A stretch of DNA of 14,962 bases from assembly GCA_900088475.1 (NCBI GenBank), contig FLMG01002295.1, positions 964-15,925 of the forward strand, given 5' to 3'. The translations under genes and the position numbers were made by a program. Source of the stretch: Hyphochytrium catenoides. Its lineage: Eukaryota > Sar > Hyphochytriomycetes > Hyphochytriales > Hyphochytriaceae. Numbering within the stretch: position 1 is the first letter of the stretch; each line of letters begins with the position of its first letter. Under the pieces are notes generated by a model. That model saw only the letters and a program-made list of their open reading frames with translations, searched no databases and was not told the origin of the DNA. Below are positions 9,901 to 14,962 of the stretch, piece by piece.

Positions 9901-10982
9901 AAACGACAAGCAGGAGCATGCACCATTAGATGTCGAAACGCCGCCGCAATCAGCACGAAGTATAGAAGCAGCCGTGTCTTACGTGACATCTACTGGTTCC
10001 ATGAACGGCTCCGCCTCCGGCTCATGGGTAAGTCTTCCAAGAATGGCTTCATAGCGGACGAATGCTTCTTTGGTATGGTCATTTAGAAAGGAGAGAGAGA
10101 CCGACGACGTTTCTGCAGAATCTTCTTTCAGTCGCGCCTTCCTCGGTATAGTCTTTCTGCGACTAGCGTCGATAACTCTGTGGCTCATAATGTGATCAAT
10201 TTCTATCACGATATCCTTAAGCTCGTCAACGTCATGCAGCTCATCAATGCCATCGTCGAGCAGCTTCCTTTCGTATCTACACGTAGAGCGAACAACAATA
10301 AGAAGATGTGGAGGTGTCGCCAGCCGGATGATGTTACGTGAGGGCTAAAACGCTCTGCAACAAAAAGGCTTATAATGCAAGCAAACAGGCAGACTATGGG
10401 CGTACTTTTGAAGTCTGGGCTTGTCGAATCGCCCGTAGACCGGGTGGTTCTCGATCTCTTGCCGCGTGAGCCAAGCGGTGTGCAGAAAGGAAAGCCCGCG
10501 GTATTTCGCATGAAATTCCTCATTGAGTGTGTTTTGGTTGATGCGTCGCCCTATAAACAGCTCAATCCTCGGATCATCCTAGCCAATAAGCTCAAATGTC
10601 AGTCCATCGTTCGGGGCACAAAATCTATCTCGACTGTCTTGTCGCACGGTTTTACCTCTTCAATGTCAGCGGGATGCCTCCATTCTATCACTTCCTGCTT
10701 GGCGTCATCGCTTGATTCGCCTTCATCGTCCGTTCCGAGTTTCATATCAAACTTGTACTTGACGCCTGCTGATGACCGGCGCCTAGAGCGGCCCTGCAGA
10801 ATGAGAAGCGTACAGCACAGACAGGGCGATGAAATAGTGAGGCATAAATGTCAGCAGGGCCCTCTTCATGCTATACGACTGTAGAGACGCACCGTATCTG
10901 CAAGCATTGCTTCATCCTGGACGCTGTCTTCTGCATCCAAAGGATGATCTTCATCTTCGATGGCTGCTTTCCGGCGTGGCAT
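906..10982 (-). CDS. CHD-like SNF2 chromatin remodeler with multiple histone readers and a PDZ-like domain
   Basis: I assembled this spliced gene of 18 exons and 2,475 residues by hand. It should use ATP hydrolysis to slide or restructure nucleosomes in the nucleus. Order by residue: chromodomain 1 (77-138), first strand of chromodomain 2 (156-172), bromodomain (201-308), PHD (328-372), remainder of chromodomain 2 (405-443), Cys/His cluster (458-500), PDZ-like domain (619-708), acidic tract (833-899), SNF2 ATPase (953-1400), CHD-like post-ATPase segment with DIEQILE (about 1463-1510), basic then acidic linker (1624-1699), NSD-type triple finger (1701-1855), ePHD (1981-2111), PHD (2128-2175), PHD (2183-2229) and basic tail. 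The ATG at 10982 begins [13 protein letters not shown] and has an in-frame TAA 12 nt upstream; the stop is TGA at 906-908. The paired chromodomains and ATPase sequence place it in the CHD family. I could not recognise a SANT-SLIDE region by eye. It is divergent from the NF-YA gene. Confidence 0.93.
909..1646 (-). other. Basic/charged C-terminal tail (residues 2230-2475)
   Basis: About 245 residues, largely Arg, Lys, Glu and Ser, predicted disordered. Lys/Arg clusters ([29 protein letters not shown]) could serve as nuclear localisation or DNA-contact segments. A Glu/Lys-rich helix ([20 protein letters not shown]) is a possible short coiled coil. The frame is continuous from the last PHD to the stop. 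Confidence 0.75.
1647..1787 (-). other. C-terminal PHD finger (residues 2183-2229)
   Basis: [20 protein letters not shown], then [16 protein letters not shown] and VWTCTDC. It is a complete PHD finger within the last exon and very like the preceding one ([10 protein letters not shown]), so the pair probably arose by duplication. FFIGC before C-x-x-C-x-x-W2205 fits a methyl-lysine cage. Confidence 0.9.
1950..2163 (-). other. PHD finger with aromatic-cage signature (residues 2128-2175)
   Basis: Encoded by two small exons: [18 protein letters not shown], then [15 protein letters not shown] and WVCGSC. The CxxCxxWYHxxC core with a Tyr between the first zinc ligands (Y2134, W2151) resembles H3K4-methyl-reading PHD fingers such as the BPTF type. 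The join uses a GTACGT donor at 2113 and a TTTGCAG acceptor, giving a 70-bp intron. Confidence 0.88.
2318..2812 (-). other. Extended PHD (ePHD) domain (residues 1981-2111)
   Basis: [10 protein letters not shown], then [22 protein letters not shown], intron 14, [20 protein letters not shown] and FYCEDH. This is the C2HC knuckle plus PHD arrangement of ePHD domains, as in AF10/BRPF/MLL-type proteins, with the diagnostic WVHxxCAxWSPEV and GAxIGC motifs. It binds zinc, and in relatives nucleosome or DNA. The join across intron 14 (2450-2551) restores the GA-x-IGC motif exactly. Confidence 0.9.
3275..4012 (-). other. NSD-type triple zinc-finger cassette (residues 1701-1855)
   Basis: Three contiguous fingers. 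The first is PHD ([18 protein letters not shown], then [10 protein letters not shown] and WQCPDC, 1701-1742). The second starts at MCLIC (1749-1752), crosses intron 12, and continues [16 protein letters not shown] to FACPQH (1809). The third is a C5HCH-like finger from C1811 ([28 protein letters not shown], ending 1855). This order and the motifs G-x-FYH-x-x-C, CPxHxCxxC and RCPxAFH closely resemble the PHD array of NSD histone methyltransferases and related plant proteins. No SET domain is present here. Confidence 0.8.
4729..5131 (-). other. CHD-like segment after the ATPase (residues about 1463-1541)
   Basis: [14 protein letters not shown] lies across intron 10 and corresponds to the DIDxIL motif found after the helicase lobes of CHD remodelers, which helps to regulate the motor. 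[11 protein letters not shown] further on resembles the D-P-x-F-W-x-K segment of several CHD proteins. The match supports both the splice junction and the family assignment. Confidence 0.65.
5318..7228 (-). other. SNF2 ATPase, both RecA lobes (residues 953-1400)
   Basis: Begins with YQVEGLNWI, as in CHD proteins. Motif I is [12 protein letters not shown] (GKT at 980-982), motif II DEAH (1091-1094) and motif [14 protein letters not shown] (1117-1126). Lobe 2 has [15 protein letters not shown], motif [19 protein letters not shown] and FDSDWNPQ, and motif [11 protein letters not shown] (ending at 1387). All catalytic residues expected of an active DNA translocase are present. The four-exon split does not break any motif. 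Confidence 0.97.
7388..7588 (-). other. Acidic tract before the ATPase (residues 833-899)
   Basis: About 65 residues rich in Asp, Glu and Ser connect the PDZ-like domain to the ATPase. Such tracts in chromatin proteins commonly contact histones or other basic partners. Serines next to acidic runs are possible CK2 sites (inference). Confidence 0.8.
7961..8421 (-). other. PDZ-like domain (residues 619-708)
   Basis: Spans intron 6 (8141-8331). [17 protein letters not shown] supplies the first strand and the GLGF-type carboxylate-binding loop, here GLGM. A strand follows (RIGVEVVGF), then [20 protein letters not shown], the hallmark A-x-x-x-x-I-x-x-G-D-x-I-x-x-I-x-G segment. A helix ([10 protein letters not shown]) and a final strand (EVELALRTR) complete the fold in canonical PDZ order. 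PDZ domains bind C-terminal or internal peptides. Its partner here is unknown. Confidence 0.85.
8976..9104 (-). other. Cys/His cluster, possible small zinc-binding motif (residues 458-500)
   Basis: Just after chromodomain 2 there is a run of potential zinc ligands: C458, C462, C463, then C481-x5-C487-x5-H493-x3-C497-x2-H500. I do not recognise a named family. The spacing with G-N-H-Q-G-R-C suggests a compact zinc-binding knuckle rather than a PHD finger. Confidence 0.4.
9147..9263 (-). other. Chromodomain 2 core (residues 405-443)
   Basis: [20 protein letters not shown] followed by a helix ([10 protein letters not shown]) is a clear chromodomain core, matching the Y-L-V-K-W-x-x-L-P-Y-x-x-C-T-W-E pattern of CHD chromodomain 2. 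In this protein it comes after the bromodomain and PHD finger. Confidence 0.9.
9360..9494 (-). other. PHD finger 1 (residues 328-372)
   Basis: A Cys4-His-Cys3 zinc finger with C-x2-C, C-D-x-C-D, Y-H-x-x-C and W-x-C-x-x-C spacing ([19 protein letters not shown], then GTWLCERC). The CDACD-x2-YH-x2-CLxPPL pattern is typical of PHD fingers in remodelers and histone-modifying enzymes. It lies just after the bromodomain, within the insertion that splits chromodomain 2. Confidence 0.92.
9552..10077 (-). other. Bromodomain (residues 201-308)
   Basis: An acetyl-lysine reader spanning intron 4 (9781-9982). Visible elements are helix Z ([14 protein letters not shown]), the ZA loop with [23 protein letters not shown], then [14 protein letters not shown] and a closing helix with [14 protein letters not shown]. 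The acetyl-lysine-binding asparagine is present (N283 in KLYND), as is the PMDF motif. The usual WPF shelf reads EPF at residues 223-225, so the tryptophan is replaced. Confidence 0.9.
10162..10212 (-). other. First strand of chromodomain 2 (residues 156-172)
   Basis: [15 protein letters not shown] resembles the opening strand of CHD chromodomain 2 (the V-E-x-I-x-x-H-R-V type). It directly follows chromodomain 1, as expected. The rest of the fold ([19 protein letters not shown]) appears only about 230 residues later, so the domain looks interrupted. The assignment rests on motif resemblance. Confidence 0.6.
10264..10578 (-). other. Chromodomain 1 (residues 77-138)
   Basis: This segment, split by intron 3, has the CHD first-chromodomain signature. 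[12 protein letters not shown] leads into [18 protein letters not shown], then a helix ending KPRLQKYERK. The pattern of aromatic/basic strand, a GLS turn, H-x-x-W and a closing R/K-rich LQKY matches chromo 1 of CHD remodelers, which with chromo 2 binds methylated histone tails or gates the ATPase. The position usually filled by W in K-W-K is Y here (AKYRGLS), so the aromatic cage may differ from the textbook one. Confidence 0.85.
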
Positions 10983-11045
10983 CACGTCAACTTATAGCAG
11001 CTGGTGCCCCCAAGTGTAGGCTTCCTGGGGCTCAGAGCGAAGAGC

Positions 11046-11050
11046 CCAAT
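11046..11050 (+). promoter_or_regulatory. CCAAT box near the remodeler start
   Basis: CCCAATCAG lies about 64 bp upstream of the remodeler ATG. The flanking CAG fits the NF-Y preference after CCAAT. Orientation is reverse relative to the minus-strand gene, which NF-Y tolerates. Confidence 0.4.
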
Positions 11051-11214
11051 CAGCAAATGTAGCGATCCCAGATGTCTACGGCGCAACAGCTATCGCCATA
11101 CCAATTGATTGCATAGAGACTATTGGGATAAGAATCACTACTTGGACCAGCAGCGAAGACTTGCAGTGACAGCCACCGCGAAACGAAATATTACAAAATT
11201 GAAAACACTTCAAC

Positions 11215-11225
11215 TTCCCGCCAAA
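11215..11225 (-). promoter_or_regulatory. E2F-like site TTTGGCGGGAA
   Basis: The minus strand reads TTTGGCGGGAA, an exact match to the E2F/DP consensus TTTSSCGS plus the trailing AA. It is about 233 bp upstream of the remodeler ATG. E2F sites commonly time S-phase expression of chromatin genes; occupancy here is inferred only. Confidence 0.4.
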
Positions 11226-11997
11226 GCCGATCCAGCAGTTTGGGAAGCGAGACACACCAACGTCGCGTCCACCTGTGAAGCGGTAGACGGTCACCTCAGC
11301 TAAAGGACAAGCGTCCCGATAACCTTTCCATCAATGGCCCTTCACAGAGCTCCGAACTCCTCTCTGTGGCGACGTTATGCCGGTAACGGAGCTTCAAAAG
11401 TGGGTAAGAAGGTCTGTTTGTGTCTGAAATGTAGCTCTTGAAGACCGCAGAGCTTTTTACTGAAGCTGCATCCCGAAATTACTCCAAAGAAAATCTGCGT
11501 CTCCAATTCCCCCAGAACCAAAGACATGCCAAGGGCAGCGAAAGAGAAAGAGAGAGAATTACAGTAATATAGCTTAATCGTATTCCGCTCACTAGGTACG
11601 ATGTATATTGTCTGGCAGTAAAACATCCTGAGGATATTCCGCTCTATCCCCATCTCTCCTCCAGTCTCCTCCTCGATCTCTCCCTCAAGGCTTCCTAAGA
11701 GGAACCTTCCATTGTTGCACAAAGGAGCGCACCTTTTGTAGGCGGAATAAAGCGCAACCTCACAAAGTTCTTGGCGATGACGGCTGAAAACACAAATTAG
11801 ATGGAGTGGGCGATTATTCTTGGATTAATGTCAATTATGTGGCAAATGACTCGATATTGTAGCATACGATTGATTGGGATAAGGCTGTTTATAAATCGGA
11901 GTTGTCAAGATGCCCTATTTTCTATTTTGACACTGTAGTACTTTACCAGGAGACAAGACATTAGTTCTATTACTGTACACCAGTATTGACTTCGCAT

Positions 11998-12011
11998 TTT
12001 TGACGTCAAAA
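11998..12011. promoter_or_regulatory. Perfect palindrome with a CRE (TGACGTCA)
   Basis: TTTTGACGTCAAAA is a 14-bp perfect palindrome centred on the full CRE octamer at 12001-12008. bZIP proteins of the CREB/ATF type bind this. It sits about 140 bp upstream of the likely TATA box of the NF-YA gene. Confidence 0.5.
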
Positions 12012-12029
12012 TTACATTTTTGAACTCAG

Positions 12030-12071
12030 CCAATCTGACGGCGTCTCGTCCTCGCGCCGCGATTTAATTGG
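12030..12071. promoter_or_regulatory. Pair of CCAAT boxes upstream of NF-YA
   Basis: AGCCAATCTG at 12030-12034 (plus strand) is a near-ideal NF-Y site. An ATTGG at 12067-12071 gives GGCCAAT on the minus strand. The two cores are about 37 bp apart, and the pair is 75-120 bp upstream of the TATA box, in the usual range for functional CCAAT boxes. Confidence 0.5.
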
Positions 12072-12145
12072 CCGCAGCTTGGGAGCTTGAAGAGTGCATC
12101 AAAGCGTCAGAAACTCATCAGAAAAGCTTCGAGCCTTGAGAGACG

Positions 12146-12151
12146 TATATA
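12146..12151 (+). promoter_or_regulatory. TATA box of the NF-YA gene
   Basis: CGTATATAGAG contains TATATA, placing a start of transcription near 12175 and a 5' leader of about 340 nt before the ATG. Confidence 0.45.
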
Positions 12152-12409
12152 GAGTCCATTGTGGGCTGATAGTAAGGCAGCGCTGCACGCAGGCAAGCTA
12201 CGCAGAGGTTTACAGTTGGGCTCAGAGCTGCAGGAGGACGGAGGCATAGTGGAATAGGCCTGAGCAAAGCACTTGAAGGACTTCTTCCTTCCGCTGTAAG
12301 TAGGCGGGGATAAGCTACCTGGTGCATCAAGGATCCATCACAGCGTGTTGACATGCGGTGAGCCTTTCCACCGCCAGCGAACGCACCGCCAGGTGAGATA
12401 GCTAGAAGT

Positions 12410-12480
12410 ATGTCTACCAAAAAGACCTTCGCGCTCGACTGCCTATGAAGGAAGTCAACACGACTGTGTGTACGTGCTAA
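12410..12480 (+). other. Two overlapping uORFs, or a 5' leader intron
   Basis: A 12-codon uORF (12410-12448, MSTKKTFALDCL) ends in TGA that overlaps the ATG of an 11-codon uORF (12445-12480) as ATGA. Alternatively a donor CAG/GTGAGA near 12392 and an acceptor CCCCAG just before 12507 would remove both as a 5' UTR intron. The sequence alone does not decide. Confidence 0.35.
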
Positions 12481-12513
12481 TCATTGTGACAACCTGGAAC
12501 CCCAGACTCTACA

Positions 12514-13680
12514 ATGGATCAGGCGTCCAGCTCCGTTGCTCCAACGTATGACGGCCAACAGCCACAACAACATGGCACAGCTCAGCCACAAGGTTCCTCT
12601 CAAGGGATGACGGGAAACGTTGGCGCGCTACCTTCCTTACCAAACGCCATGCCTGGCATGCCGTCCGGAATGGCGCTGCCCGGCTATGTCATGACGCCCG
12701 AGCAGCACTCTCAGTATATGAACAACATAGCCATGGTCTGGCCCGCCTGAGTTCCTAACCCCTGGATTCTGGCAGTTTGCTAGACTAACCCTCTTTGACC
12801 TTGCTCATGCACTCCAGATGTACCAGATGAATCCCGGAGGAGTGATGTACATGCATCCTTACATGGTAAAGGGCCTGAGCACCGCTCTGTCTACTTGACC
12901 ACCTCTATTATGGGATATGACTTGGTCCTTTCTCCTCAAAGTATAGATGAGAAGCCTGTTTTTGCGCTAGTGGGGATTCCTTCTCGTTTTGACATATCCC
13001 TTCCCTTCATCCCCCTCTTAGATGGCGCAGGCTGCTGGCCAAGGAGCCGCTGGAAGTGCGCAAGGAAACGCGGCTGCGGCAGCGCCAGGTCGCGTCGTTC
13101 CAGTACCCGTTCCGGCTCCACCAGTGGTAGAGGAAGAGCCAGTCTATGTAAACGCTAAGCAGTACCACAGAATTATGATCCGACGGCAGCAGAGGGCAAA
13201 GCTGGAGGCAAAGCTACCTCGACAGAGGAAGGTAAGAGGAGCAGCCAACACCTTGCTCCTGCACTTGGGTCCCTGCCAATACACCAAAGGTCTCAGCGCT
13301 CTTATGCCTCCTATGAGTCTTCTATTAACAGAGGCGGGGCCTATCTTTATTCCACCTTCCTGCCTCTGGCCAGAAACCGATCTACATAGATCAAGATGTC
13401 TTGCTTCTTCTGGCTGACACCTTTCTAACTTGTCTCCTTACGTTCTTGGTAGCCCTTCCTCCATGAGTCACGACATAAGCATGCGATGCGGCGACTGCGA
13501 GGGCCTGGAGGTCGCTTTCTTACCAAAGAGGAGATCAGAGTGTACAAAGAGACAGGCAAACTACCTCTGGACGAGGACGAACCCCCAAAAAGAAGTAAGC
13601 CCATTTAGAGGTTCTCCGCAAGATCCATACCATTCCAGCTTCTCCTTTTCTCTATCTTCCTAACCTTCCTAGAAGTCTAA
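12514..13680 (+). CDS. NF-YA: NF-YA, CCAAT-binding factor subunit A (HAP2)
   Basis: Five coding exons: 12514-12735, 12818-12865, 13022-13231, 13453-13594 and 13673-13680; 209 residues, frame closed. NF-YA joins the NF-YB/NF-YC histone-fold dimer and inserts into the minor groove at CCAAT. The N-terminus is rich in Gln, Met, Pro and Ala, as in activation regions of the family. The conserved core has EEPVYVNAKQYHRIMIRRQQRA (128-149; subunit association), a linker LPRQRK and the DNA-binding PFLHESRHKHAMRR, then GPGGRF (161-182). The ATG has an upstream in-frame TGA. Intron 3 separates the two halves of the core. The donor of intron 1 (GTCTGG) is weak; without splicing the protein stops after 78 residues. 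The last exon contributes only the end of a Lys, then Val and stop. Confidence 0.93.
13139..13548 (+). other. NF-YA core (residues 130-192), interrupted by intron 3
   Basis: The A1 helix (YVNAKQYHRIMIRRQQRAK) and A2 segment (HESRHKHAMRRLRGPGGRF) carry the residues known to contact NF-YB/C and DNA: RRQQRAK, H-x-x-R-H-x-H-A-M-x-R and GPGGRF. The motif matches animal and plant NF-YA almost residue for residue. Confidence 0.95.
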
Positions 13681-13855
13681 CAATCTGTTGTCGTCATTCG
13701 GCTCATGCTATGGTTCCAAATAGAGTAAGCGGTGGGCATATCCTGTGTTCTTAGCGAGGTGAAGCCCGACGGAAGCACCCGAGTATTTAAAGAAACAAAC
13801 CCAGCCCCGTGCAGGATAGGGCACATGTTCCTTGAAAGAGGGAGCCAGGGGAAAT

Positions 13856-14000
13856 ACGGAGAGAGAGTGAGACAGGCACGACAGCAAGGGTGGGAGGGAG
13901 TTAGAGCCGAGGAAGAGGCAGCCAGGGGGAAGACAGAGAGCGAGAGAGAGAAAGCGAGAAACGAGAGAGAAAGGACAGCACGACAGGAAGGGAGAGACAG
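13856..14000. repeat. Purine-rich GA tract
   Basis: GA/GGGA-rich low-complexity sequence on the plus strand. It is complementary in composition to the TC repeat about 150 bp downstream. Confidence 0.75.
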
Positions 14001-14146
14001 AGCTAGGGCCGAAGGGAAAGAGACTAGCAGTCTTTCAGAAAGATCCCTATGTAACATAGCACTAGGACAGCTTTGGAAGTCAAGAGACTCCTTTTCGCCC
14101 CAAACTCATGTGCTTCCTTCACTCTCCGTCAGAAATCTAGTTCCTA

Positions 14147-14150
<4 letters not shown>

Positions 14151-14185
<35 letters not shown>
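14151..14185. repeat. (TC)17 microsatellite
   Basis: Uninterrupted TC dinucleotide array on the plus strand, probably length-polymorphic. Confidence 0.95.
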
Positions 14186-14186
<1 letters not shown>

Positions 14187-14450
14187 CTGGACGGTGACTT
14201 TTCTAAGGCTTAGGCAAAGACAGGATAGGCTGCTGGCGGGAAGAGCTGGATGTGGCATTAGTTACCACTAAATATACTGACAAATTGAACGAAGAACAGC
14301 ACAGCGGGAACGAGACAGCAGAAAAGGACAAACCAGCGCTTCGTCTTTCACCATGAAGAGGAGGAGAGGACGAAGAATAGAATAACCCGTTGTGCCATTG
14401 GGCTCCAACGCAAAGTGGGGCAAAAGAGAGAGGCTTGCTTTCTTGAAGCG

Positions 14451-14878
14451 TTAAGAATTCTGTGGGACAGCTCCCGGAGGAGGAGGAGGGCTAGTGATGT
14501 GGCCACCATCGTTGGGAGGAAGAGGGGAAGCAGGCAAGGGCTCTGACTCTTCCATCTCCTCCGACTTCTTCGCCTGGCCACTCTCAGTAGCCTCTTTTCC
14601 ATTCTCTTGCTCCGTCTCCCCTTCCTTGTCCAGTCTTCTCGCTCCTTCGTTGTCCACCTGGCCTTCTTGTTTCGAGTCCTCTTTTCCATCTGTCTGCCCT
14701 TCTCCTTGTCCTCGTAGGAGGACATCCTTGAAGCTGGAGGCTGTCTCCTTGCGTTCAGGCTCAACGCTAAATGTGTCCAATGATTGCACTGAGTCGATAT
14801 GCGGGATTCGTTGGCTGTTCTCCTCTTGGACTGTGTACAGCGACGTATCTGTGCTTGAAAAGCCTTTACTCTCATCAT
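14451..14878 (-). CDS. 3' terminal exon of an unrecognised acidic protein (partial)
   Basis: Minus-strand frame ending in TAA at 14451-14453, with the gene extending off the right edge. An acceptor-like tract (TTTCGCAATGTAG) just before 14878 gives an exon of 141 residues starting DDESKGFSSTDTSLYTVQEE. The frame is also open back to 14962, so the exon may be longer. The product is rich in Glu, Lys, Gly, Ser and Pro, with an acidic middle (GKEATESGQAKKSEEMEE) and a proline-rich end (SPPPPPGAVPQNS). It looks disordered and no family is recognisable. It converges on NF-YA. Confidence 0.6.
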
Positions 14879-14962
14879 CTACATTGCGAAAGAGAGCGAG
14901 GGACAGACACTGAGTGTCAACGCCAGGTGTGAAGGTCAGACAGAGCGAGAAAGAGACTGTCG

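Larger units (their letters stand above)
906..10982 (-). other. Exon-intron structure of the remodeler
   Basis: Coding exons in transcript order (plus-strand coordinates): 10893-10982, 10656-10793, 10406-10578, 9983-10276, 8757-9780, 8332-8556, 7223-8140, 6115-7074, 5590-5886, 5111-5398, 4715-4943, 3823-4476, 3111-3549, 2552-3023, 2290-2449, 2114-2183, 1932-2043 and 906-1790. Every intron has GT-AG ends and the phases close without a shift. Intron sizes are about 70-273 bp. Two acceptors are ambiguous: exon 14 may start at 3014 instead of 3023, and exon 16 at 2225 instead of 2183. Both alternatives stay in frame. Phase 0 dominates within the PDZ and ATPase part; mixed phases dominate the zinc-finger part. 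Confidence 0.85.
10983..12513. promoter_or_regulatory. Divergent intergenic region between the remodeler and NF-YA
   Basis: About 1.53 kb separates the two start codons. Short open frames occur on both strands (for example minus 11375-11722 and plus 11109-11303), but none shows a recognisable motif. The part from about 11780 to 12020 is AT-richer than the genes. I count seven CCAAT/ATTGG pentamers (11046, 11101, 11122, 11503, 11873, 12030, 12067), plus a CRE palindrome, an E2F-like site and a TATA box on the NF-YA side. Confidence 0.6.
13681..14450. other. Spacer between two convergent genes, simple-sequence rich
   Basis: This lies between the 3' ends of NF-YA (plus) and the right-hand gene (minus). 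It holds a purine-rich tract at about 13856-14000 and a TC repeat near 14151-14185. A 179-codon plus-strand frame (13732-14271) is made mostly of Arg/Glu/Gln and Ser/Leu repeats translated from these tracts; I see no protein motif in it. No RNA gene was recognised. Confidence 0.6.

Noticed and set aside
11375-11722. 115-codon minus-strand frame in the divergent intergenic region
   Set aside because: It has no recognisable motif, no supporting splice partner and a composition like neighbouring non-coding sequence. A short lineage-specific gene cannot be excluded.
13732-14271. 179-codon plus-strand frame after NF-YA, with a TATTTAAAG upstream of an internal ATG
   Set aside because: The product is mainly Arg/Glu and Ser/Leu repeat translated from GA and TC tracts; no domain is visible.
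1-14962. CRISPR arrays, insertion sequences, transfer RNAs or bacterial operon signals
   Set aside because: None was seen: no regularly spaced repeats, no transposase, no cloverleaf. The intron-rich genes show that the DNA is eukaryotic.

Overview
The window is nuclear DNA from a eukaryote. It holds genes split by many short GT-AG introns (64-273 bp), strand-asymmetric GA/CT microsatellites between genes, and two unmistakably eukaryotic proteins. Near-balanced base composition, compact introns and about 1.5 kb between divergent genes suggest a unicellular alga or other protist. A cryptophyte-like alga is one possibility, but nothing in the sequence fixes the lineage.

Layout. (1) 1-905: GA-rich flank, with at most a doubtful exon of a plus-strand gene entering from the left. 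(2) 10982 down to 906, minus strand: one 18-exon gene whose reading frame closes exactly across all 17 introns (7,428 nt of CDS, 2,475 residues). It encodes a CHD-like SNF2 chromatin remodeler. In order it carries chromodomain 1, the first strand of chromodomain 2, a bromodomain, a PHD finger, the rest of chromodomain 2, a small Cys/His cluster, a PDZ-like domain, an acidic tract, a complete SNF2 ATPase, an NSD-type PHD triplet, an extended PHD (ePHD), two further PHD fingers and a long basic tail. (3) 10983-12513: a divergent intergenic region with several CCAAT boxes, a perfect CRE palindrome, an E2F-like site and a TATA box. (4) 12514-13680, plus strand: a five-exon NF-YA gene of 209 residues. 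(5) 13681-14450: simple-sequence-rich spacer. (6) 14451-14962, minus strand: the acidic, proline-ending 3' end of an unrecognised gene that runs off the right edge.

Functionally the window is a transcription/chromatin neighbourhood. A CCAAT-binding factor subunit and a multi-reader remodeler are transcribed divergently from a shared region that itself contains CCAAT boxes, so NF-Y feedback on one or both genes is a reasonable hypothesis. The most unusual item is the remodeler's architecture: a chromodomain split by inserted readers, a PDZ-like module before the ATPase, and an NSD-like finger cassette after it.
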